Below are positions 58,935-64,000 of a DNA stretch of 64,000 bases, in pieces; the first letter of the stretch is position 1, and each line of letters begins with the position of its first letter. Where the stretch lies: assembly GCF_002214545.1 (NCBI RefSeq), contig NZ_CP015105.1, positions 62,001-126,000 of the forward strand. The letters are read 5' to 3'. The notes under the pieces are model-generated. The model searched no databases, was not told the DNA's origin, and was given only the letters and a program-made list of their open reading frames with translations. The DNA is from Thermococcus thioreducens (lineage in GTDB: Archaea > Methanobacteriota_B > Thermococci > Thermococcales > Thermococcaceae). The position numbers and the translations under genes were made by a program.

Positions 58935-59285
58935 TGACTGGCGTTATCCAATTTTGCCCCATGTTAGCACCACTGTAATTCATTGGAATAACTACAAAGT
59001 CCCATCCGAGCTAAGGGAATATTGTTTAGTTATCTAGTTACAGTATTGCCGTTTTTGTAATACAAGATGCAAGTTAAGCTATGTTGGGGAGTTGCTGTTA
59101 TATTTTCCACAATATGTATATTCATTTGGAATGTACTTAGCTGGAAAACACTCAAATCGTTACAATATACGCAAAGCTTAAATAATATAATAAATTAATC
59201 TAAACGGTTCAACAATGATGGTACAATCTGTTTTGTGTCTAATCTGGGATTGGAATCTTATCTCAACTGTGTTGAGGTGATTGCT
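58935..59285. other. AT-rich gap without a gene
   Basis: I see no credible gene, tRNA or C/D sRNA here. The stretch is AT-rich and ends with the AAATAATATAATAAATTAA tract (59182-59200), likely the promoter region of the winged-helix gene. GAGGTGA at 59274-59280 is the ribosome binding site of that gene. Confidence 0.6.
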
Positions 59286-59561
59286 GTGAGGAGGTCAAAG
59301 GTCGAAATAATAGCTGATATACTGCGCTCTGCTAATGGCACCGGTGCAACCAAAACCCAGATAGTCTACAGGGCAAACCTGAACTTTAAGCTGGCGAGTG
59401 GCTACATAAGGTATCTCCTTCGGAAGGGCTACCTCGTGGAGGTTGTTGAGAACAACAGGAAGATTTACAGGGCTACTGAAAAGGGCCAGGAATTTCTGAG
59501 GGAATTTGTTGTTATTGCCAGGGAGTTAGATGAGCTGTTCCGCCTGGAAAGTGTCCTCTGA
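59286..59561 (+). CDS. Winged-helix regulator (HTH_45-like) before the TasA operon
   Basis: 91 residues from a GTG at 59286, five bases after GAGGTGA; the open frame from 59235 is longer but lacks such a site. The fold is a winged helix: VEIIADILRSANGTGATKTQIVYRANLNF as HTH, YIRYLLRKGYLVEVVE as wing entry and YRATEKGQEFL. It lies 152 bases before the first TasA-like gene, which has its own promoter region with a direct repeat, so it is a candidate regulator of the operon. Confidence 0.88.
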   Translation: MRRSKVEIIADILRSANGTGATKTQIVYRANLNFKLASGYIRYLLRKGYLVEVVENNRKIYRATEKGQEFLREFVVIARELDELFRLESVL

Positions 59562-59593
59562 CTTAAATTAACTCTTCAAATCAACTTAATCAT

Positions 59594-59615
59594 GTTCCGT
59601 AACATCGTTCCGTAA
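59594..59615. promoter_or_regulatory. Direct repeat operator before the TasA operon
   Basis: GTTCCGTAA occurs at 59594-59602 and again at 59607-59615, 13 bases apart. It lies about 30 bases before the CTTAAATAC TATA box (59644-59652). The winged-helix protein encoded at 59286 could bind it. This is inference. Confidence 0.45.
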
Positions 59616-59674
59616 TTTCACTACGAAAAAACGTTTCTTCTTCCTTAAATACGTGAAAATAGATAGCCACTAAT

Positions 59675-59706
59675 GCCCCTGGCATAATGGGGCTCCTCTG
59701 GAGGTG
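59675..59706 (+). promoter_or_regulatory. Leader hairpins next to the TasA ribosome binding site
   Basis: GCCCC (59675-59679) can pair with GGGGC (59689-59693), and CTCC just after it can pair with the GGAG of the Shine-Dalgarno GGAGGTG (59700-59706). The ATG is at 59714. This may control translation of the highly made subunit. Confidence 0.4.
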
Positions 59707-59713
59707 TTCGGAA

Positions 59714-60286
59714 ATGAAGGGTGCTCTGCTGAGCTTGGTTTTGGTGGGAATGGTACTGATGGGAGCCGGAGCAGGAACCTGGGCCTACTTCAGCGACACC
59801 GAGACCAGCACCGGCAACTACATCGCGGCTGGAACGCTCGACCTTAAGCTTGGAGATGGAGCAAGCACGTGGTATGATGATCCTAGCATACCCAGCTACA
59901 CTGTCACGAATGTTTACCCTGGATGGGGTGACTGGCTTGACTTCTACGCCAAGAACTTTGGAACTATTGATGGGGATCTCTACATGAAAGTAACCTACAC
60001 AGAAAGCGGAGGGGACAACCCAGAGGCCGAAGGATCCCCTGATGATGCAGTTTTGGACGACAACCTCTACGTTGCGGTTTATGTTGATGGAACTCTCTTA
60101 GACAACCAGACACTTTCATGGTGGGCAAGCCAGGGTTACTACTCTCTTGGGAGCTTGACCGCGGGCAGTATGGCCCACATAAAGATCGAAGTATACATAC
60201 CAACGACAGTGGGGAATGAGATTCAGGGCGACGAGGTTACTATTGATGTAGAGTTCAAGCTAATGCAGAGCGGTTACTCTCCGTGA
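59714..60286 (+). CDS. TasA/camelysin-like secreted fibre subunit 1
   Basis: 190 residues; the ATG at 59714 has GGAGGTG six bases upstream. A signal peptide ends near GAGTWA (residues 19-24), followed by YFSDTETSTGNYIAAGTLDL, the hallmark of SipW-dependent TasA/CalY proteins. The mature part is a beta domain (about 165 residues) without cysteines. TasA homologues polymerise by donor-strand exchange into fibres; in Pyrobaculum they make bundling pili. The signal peptidase gene follows in the same operon. Confidence 0.88.
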   Translation: MKGALLSLVLVGMVLMGAGAGTWAYFSDTETSTGNYIAAGTLDLKLGDGASTWYDDPSIPSYTVTNVYPGWGDWLDFYAKNFGTIDGDLYMKVTYTESGGDNPEAEGSPDDAVLDDNLYVAVYVDGTLLDNQTLSWWASQGYYSLGSLTAGSMAHIKIEVYIPTTVGNEIQGDEVTIDVEFKLMQSGYSP

Positions 60287-60316
60287 CCGGTTTAATTCTT
60301 TAAAGGGGTGACAGTG

Positions 60317-61072
60317 ATGCGGAGCTTTGCAGTGGCTTTACTCCTCATCGGCCTTGTGTTGACAGGGACCGGCTACGGCACGTGGGCGGTCTATCAGGAC
60401 ACCGAGACCAGCACGGGAAATTCTGTACAGGCGGGTACTTTCGACTTGTATCTGACTGATACCACCACAAGTGCAGATGCCCAGTGGACCCTTTACAACG
60501 CTTACCCCGGGATCAATGTCCAAGAAGAGGGAGATATTAGGATATACAACAATGGGAGCGTTGAGGCCGATCACATTGAAATCGTATTTGAACTTAAGTG
60601 TTACGAGGACAACAACGGTAACCTCGTCGATGGCCAGATTGCAGGGCCGGAGTCAGATACCAACCTGACGGGAATAGGGGAGTGGCTGAAGGAGATACTG
60701 GTACTTTCAATGAAGTACAGCGAGAGCCCCTCCAACTCAAACCCCACCCTCAACCTTGTTTACATCGACCTCAGTGGATACCACTACGATGGCACATACC
60801 TCACAGACATTGATGGCGATGGGTACATTACCCTCTATGATCTATCTAAACAGGTCATCAGAGGTCTTTACGCACCTCCCGCTTTGAACGGTGGTGCTCC
60901 TGATGGCACACACTACACGACTTTCCAAATGGCACTTCAGGTCAGGGAAATGGGCTATCCCCAGAACGACTGGCAGGGGGATGTCTGCGAGCTTATAGTG
61001 CACGTTGGAATGGCTCAAGACTCGTCTCAGACAGTCCTCAGTCCCGGAGGAGTTCAGGTAATACTCCCCTGA
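60317..61072 (+). CDS. TasA/camelysin-like secreted fibre subunit 2
   Basis: 251 residues; the ATG at 60317 follows GGGGTGACAGTG. GYGTWAVYQDTETSTGN sits at the same positions (19-35) as in subunit 1, so both use the same processing site. The mature domain is larger, with an insert containing DIDGDGYITLYDLSKQV near 155-175, which resembles a dockerin or EF-hand calcium loop. One subunit may build the fibre and the other cap or bundle it. Confidence 0.87.
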   Translation: MRSFAVALLLIGLVLTGTGYGTWAVYQDTETSTGNSVQAGTFDLYLTDTTTSADAQWTLYNAYPGINVQEEGDIRIYNNGSVEADHIEIVFELKCYEDNNGNLVDGQIAGPESDTNLTGIGEWLKEILVLSMKYSESPSNSNPTLNLVYIDLSGYHYDGTYLTDIDGDGYITLYDLSKQVIRGLYAPPALNGGAPDGTHYTTFQMALQVREMGYPQNDWQGDVCELIVHVGMAQDSSQTVLSPGGVQVILP

Positions 61073-61086
61073 GAGGTTGAAGGCCG

Positions 61087-61440
61087 ATGAGGTCGCTCTC
61101 CATCATCTTTCTTTTTGTTCTCATGGGGTTCCTGGTGTACACAACGATGATGTATGGGGCCAGCCATGTTACGGATTCCAACCCAATCCTTCTTATAGAT
61201 GGGGAGACCCGAACGCCCGCACCTTTGAATACCAGTACGGCTTCCGTTGATATACCCCTGATAGATGTTTCAAACAACTCTGTGGTAAACTCGGCAAGTG
61301 TCCTGTTGAATCGCTTGGCTTCGACCCAGGTATCGTACTCGCAGATTCTCAGCGGGGTCGAACTGGTGAGTAAGCTGTCACTTATTGCGGTGATCGTTGC
61401 GGTGTCACTTTTACTGCTGTCAGACATGGTGGTGAGGTAA
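61087..61440 (+). CDS. Envelope protein with N- and C-terminal membrane helices
   Basis: 117 residues with a signal-anchor helix at 5-22 and a second helix at about 90-112. The region between is Ser/Thr/Asn-rich and probably outside the cell. It starts 14 bases after the stop of subunit 2. No family recognised; its position in the operon suggests an accessory role such as anchoring the fibre. Confidence 0.78.
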   Translation: MRSLSIIFLFVLMGFLVYTTMMYGASHVTDSNPILLIDGETRTPAPLNTSTASVDIPLIDVSNNSVVNSASVLLNRLASTQVSYSQILSGVELVSKLSLIAVIVAVSLLLLSDMVVR

Positions 61441-61441
61441 A

Positions 61442-62044
61442 ATGAAGAGGCTCATGCTTATTCCCTTTGCTGTAGCACTTTTTTCTCTCTACATTCCCCA
61501 GGCATCTTTTTCCTTTTTCCCAGACACAGAGCCCATCCCCGCCGAACTGGCCGCCGCTATCCCGCCCTCCAGCGTCGCCGTCTTTTATGAAAATGCGACG
61601 CTCACCTTTCTTTGCCACGCCCCCTGCTGTCATCACGGCGGCAGTTCGGATGTCTCTGAGGTGGGTGGAGTAATATCCACCGCAAAAAACGATCCTAGTA
61701 TCTTGGAGCATGCTCCCCAGTGCTTCAGAAGAATATGCAGTGAGGCAGTTCTCAGCGGGATATACATTGACAACAAAGGTAGGGACGTCGTTCTTAAGGG
61801 AGTCGTCGTGAAATGGTGGGGTGGCGGAAGGCTTAACTACTTGAAGATAGATAACATGACGTTTAATGTTAACTCCACCTCCCCCGCCCGGATCGGGATT
61901 GGGGTGACGCTGGGGGGCGGGATTCATACTCTTGAGCTTGAGTTTGGCTCGATAGTCTCGGCCGCCTTTGAGATAACCTTTGTCCTTAACGACCACGTCG
62001 AGGAAACCTATTTCGTCCCGTCCATTGAGTTTAAGTGGGTGTAG
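61442..62044 (+). CDS. Exported cysteine-containing protein of the TasA operon
   Basis: 200 residues with a signal peptide (MKRLMLIPFAVALFSLYIPQ) and then FSFFPDTEPIPAE, which faintly recalls the YFSDTE motif of TasA. Six cysteines, four of them in CHAPCCHHGG and CFRRIC, could form disulfides or bind metal. The rest is beta-rich. It starts one base after the stop of the gene before. I do not know a family; it may be a divergent subunit or cap. Confidence 0.78.
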   Translation: MKRLMLIPFAVALFSLYIPQASFSFFPDTEPIPAELAAAIPPSSVAVFYENATLTFLCHAPCCHHGGSSDVSEVGGVISTAKNDPSILEHAPQCFRRICSEAVLSGIYIDNKGRDVVLKGVVVKWWGGGRLNYLKIDNMTFNVNSTSPARIGIGVTLGGGIHTLELEFGSIVSAAFEITFVLNDHVEETYFVPSIEFKWV

Positions 62045-62048
62045 CCCC

Positions 62049-62978
62049 ATGAGGGTAAAATATCTCATACTGTTGGTTTTCCTTGTACCAGCCCTTATCC
62101 TCCTTCCCGCTTTGGGGAATCTTGACCTTCTCGTTGTTCTCAGCGGAAGCATGCAACCCCTCTTCAACCCGGGAGACATGGTTGTAATTGAAATAGTTGA
62201 TCCCAGCACAGTGGGAATCGGAGACGTCATAGCGTTCCACCCCCCTGATGCCAAAGACGAAAAAACACTGGTCACACACAGGGTCGTTGATGTGGTCACG
62301 AACGGGAGCCACAGATACTTTCAGACCAAGGGTGACAACAACGAGGATCTCGATCCATTCCTGGTTCCCCCTGAGAATGTCGTTGGGAGGGCTGTCTTCT
62401 CGATTCCCTATCTGGGATACCTTACAAGGCACAATCCCAACAGGACAGTCAAACTCGCGGTGTATTTCCTTCTCATAGTCTTCCCCGGGCTCATAGTCCT
62501 GTACAGCGAGCTCTCGTACCTTAGGGGATACTCTCCAAAAATGGAGAGAAGGGAAGAGAAGCTGAAACTCTGGAGGTCGAGGACTGTAGAGGAGGTGCTG
62601 CCTCTGCGGGCCGTTGGGATATTCTTTATCTCCATGGCTGTGCTTACTATGATGCTCCACCCAGCGATAGAGGCAACACCCCGGGGTGTCGTTAATACGG
62701 GCACGCTTCCGGTTCTCCTGCTCAGAAACGGCGTACCCGACTACGTCTATCTGCCTCCCGGTAAAACGTACGCCGGGGACTACGAACTTGCCGTTAACTC
62801 AGTCCTCCCCGTAATGTGGCTGGTCAAGGCATACGAGGTTAATCCTTTTATACTTAAATCGCTGAACGTTATAATATCCCTCCTGCTGACGCTCGTAACG
62901 TTCCCTCTGTGGGTGAGGGAGTTCCCGGATATAAAAAGCCGGGTAAGGAGGCGGCACCATGAAACTCTGGGAATATAA
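62049..62978 (+). CDS. Signal peptidase I of SipW (Ser-His) type with extra membrane domain
   Basis: 309 residues. After a membrane helix (5-22) comes the catalytic serine Ser34 in VLSGSMQPLFNPGDMVVI and His77 in VTHRVVDV; a histidine in place of lysine is typical of SipW and ER signal peptidases. YFQTKGDNNEDLDPFLVP is the third box. A helix near 145-165 follows, then a C-terminal region (200-300) with two more helices not found in usual SipW proteins. It likely cleaves the two TasA-like proteins of the operon. Confidence 0.92.
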   Translation: MRVKYLILLVFLVPALILLPALGNLDLLVVLSGSMQPLFNPGDMVVIEIVDPSTVGIGDVIAFHPPDAKDEKTLVTHRVVDVVTNGSHRYFQTKGDNNEDLDPFLVPPENVVGRAVFSIPYLGYLTRHNPNRTVKLAVYFLLIVFPGLIVLYSELSYLRGYSPKMERREEKLKLWRSRTVEEVLPLRAVGIFFISMAVLTMMLHPAIEATPRGVVNTGTLPVLLLRNGVPDYVYLPPGKTYAGDYELAVNSVLPVMWLVKAYEVNPFILKSLNVIISLLLTLVTFPLWVREFPDIKSRVRRRHHETLGI

Positions 62979-63993
62979 CCTGCTCTCCCGGATAAAACGG
63001 TACTGGGTGCCTCTAACCGTAATCTTTCTGCTTCTGGCGGCGGTTTTTGGTTATGCGTACATCACGACTCCGACAACGGTTACCAAGGAGATTACGGTCA
63101 CCAGAACCCTGTACCTCTGGTCTGGCGGGATTGAAGGGATGGGCGTTGTAGTTCAACCCAACCCTATATGGGACGTTGGAAGAAAAGTTGTACTGCCGAT
63201 ATACCCCCTGTCCATAATGCCCACAGCAGAGGTGGAACTTCACTTTAACATGAGTGGAGATAACGTCAACGTCGAATTCGAGAGGGAGCTGAAGGTTGTT
63301 TACTATCTCTCCTATGACAAGGAGAGGGTTGTGGAGGAGACGTACCGGGCGGTCTCCAACACTTCAACGGGTAGTTCCTTCGCGGACAGCCTGTCCCTAA
63401 ACATCAGTGATATCTTTAACCGGATAGAGCTCACCCGAAACATCCTGAAACTTCCAAAGGAGAGCGTTGGGGTTGAGCTCGTTGGCAGGATAAGGTACTC
63501 CGGCACCGTTAACGGCAGACCCGTGGAGGGTACCCAGGAGTTCCGGGGGAGCATAAGCTTCCCCTATGATGGATTTTACAGCATCGCGAGTGACCTGAAA
63601 AACGGCACTCAGGCGTTTACCGAGACTGTTACAGAAAACCGAACCGTAAACCAGGGAAAGCGTGTCATGTTCCTGGCACTCTCGGCTCTCTCTGCGGTTC
63701 TCGCGGGGATTGCAGTGGCCGTGGGTTGGAGGTTCAACCCGGCGGCATACAACGTTAACGAGATGGAGCTTGAGAGGGAGAAGAAAAAGCTCGCCAAGTG
63801 GGTAAGCTCTGGGAGGCTTCCTGAGCGTCTGTCCACTGAGAGGGTGGAGCTCGCTTCGCTTGCTGACCTCGTTGAAGCTGCCATAGACATGAACAAACGC
63901 GTGATCCACGACCCCAGCGAAGGTGTCTACTTCTTCTTGGACGGGGGGATGCTTTACTACTTCAGGGAAAGGATTACCAAAGGGGAGAAATGA
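62959..63993 (+). CDS. DUF5305 membrane protein
   Basis: 344 residues; the start overlaps the signal peptidase gene. Membrane helices are at 15-35 and near 230-250; between them is a large outer beta domain with many N-X-S/T sites and a TVTKEITVTRTLYLWSGG opening. The cytoplasmic tail (about 255-344) has YNVNEMELEREKKKLAKWVSSG and a folded end. DUF5305 proteins are found next to SipW/TasA genes in archaea. A role in fibre export or anchoring is inferred. Confidence 0.85.
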   Translation: MKLWEYNLLSRIKRYWVPLTVIFLLLAAVFGYAYITTPTTVTKEITVTRTLYLWSGGIEGMGVVVQPNPIWDVGRKVVLPIYPLSIMPTAEVELHFNMSGDNVNVEFERELKVVYYLSYDKERVVEETYRAVSNTSTGSSFADSLSLNISDIFNRIELTRNILKLPKESVGVELVGRIRYSGTVNGRPVEGTQEFRGSISFPYDGFYSIASDLKNGTQAFTETVTENRTVNQGKRVMFLALSALSAVLAGIAVAVGWRFNPAAYNVNEMELEREKKKLAKWVSSGRLPERLSTERVELASLADLVEAAIDMNKRVIHDPSEGVYFFLDGGMLYYFRERITKGEK

Positions 63994-64000
63994 AGTTCAA
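63990..64000 (+). CDS. Probable start of the next gene (cut by window end)
   Basis: ATG at 63990 overlaps the TGA of the DUF5305 gene and has GGGGA five bases before it. Only three codons (MKF) are inside the window, so nothing more can be said. Confidence 0.4.

Overview
The window comes from a hyperthermophilic euryarchaeon of the order Thermococcales, most likely a Thermococcus. The genes point there: an M32 carboxypeptidase very close to the Pyrococcus enzyme, a GH57 4-alpha-glucanotransferase like the T. litoralis enzyme with a TGM-type operator, several DUF257 proteins, GGTGA-type ribosome binding sites and TATA boxes about 25 bases before many starts. No rRNA, tRNA or CRISPR array was seen. 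Most starts given here were chosen by Shine-Dalgarno spacing.

Layout. 1-2286: end of a secretion ATPase and two T2SSF platform proteins of a type IV pilus-like machine. 2263-8516: FKBP isomerase, small conserved proteins, a DUF4129/MoxR/DUF58 membrane operon and a PfkB kinase. 8674-19872: M32 carboxypeptidase, a secreted toroid protein, ASCH protein, geranylgeranyl-reductase-like flavoprotein, pyroglutamyl peptidase, a RuvC-like DUF460 protein, a winged-helix/membrane pair, a KaiC-like relic, a tRNA thiolase and a site-2 protease. 19973-33528: a visibly AT-rich surface-glycan locus. Its minus-strand operon plus the epimerase gene at 26098 make up a WbpA/B/E/D/I-type set for diacetamido-uronic acid sugars. 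A second amino-sugar module, glycosyltransferases, a flippase, one truncated glycosyltransferase and one frameshifted sulfotransferase complete the locus. 33601-33745: two tandem C/D box sRNAs. 33877-38748: metal efflux (with a DtxR-like box), MfnA-type decarboxylase, antiporter, HAD phosphatase and polyprenol kinase. 38819-44318: a divergent starch locus with a TGM operator. 44392-53445: DUF257/thiolase cluster, flavoprotein, CBS protein, a second antiporter, an antisense C/D sRNA sharing a palindromic TATA box with a MarC gene, and HisS.

53483-58665 is rich in mobile DNA. It holds a non-autonomous derivative of an IS200/IS605-type element that keeps the left-end hairpin, a right end and five internal hairpins but no intact transposase. 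It also holds an amino-acid aminotransferase or racemase gene, a sodium:alanine symporter gene broken by one TAG codon, a complete TnpB element whose 3' end should encode an omegaRNA, and a C/D sRNA whose D' guide fits the anticodon arm of tRNA-Trp.

59286-64000 is a SipW/TasA-like operon: winged-helix regulator, two TasA/camelysin-like secreted subunits, two small envelope proteins, a Ser-His signal peptidase and a DUF5305 protein. It resembles the systems that make archaeal bundling pili or TasA fibres. The strongest leads are this operon, the IS-derived hairpin element with its possible orphan omegaRNA, and the four C/D sRNAs, three of which have guides that can be matched from memory to rRNA or tRNA-Trp.
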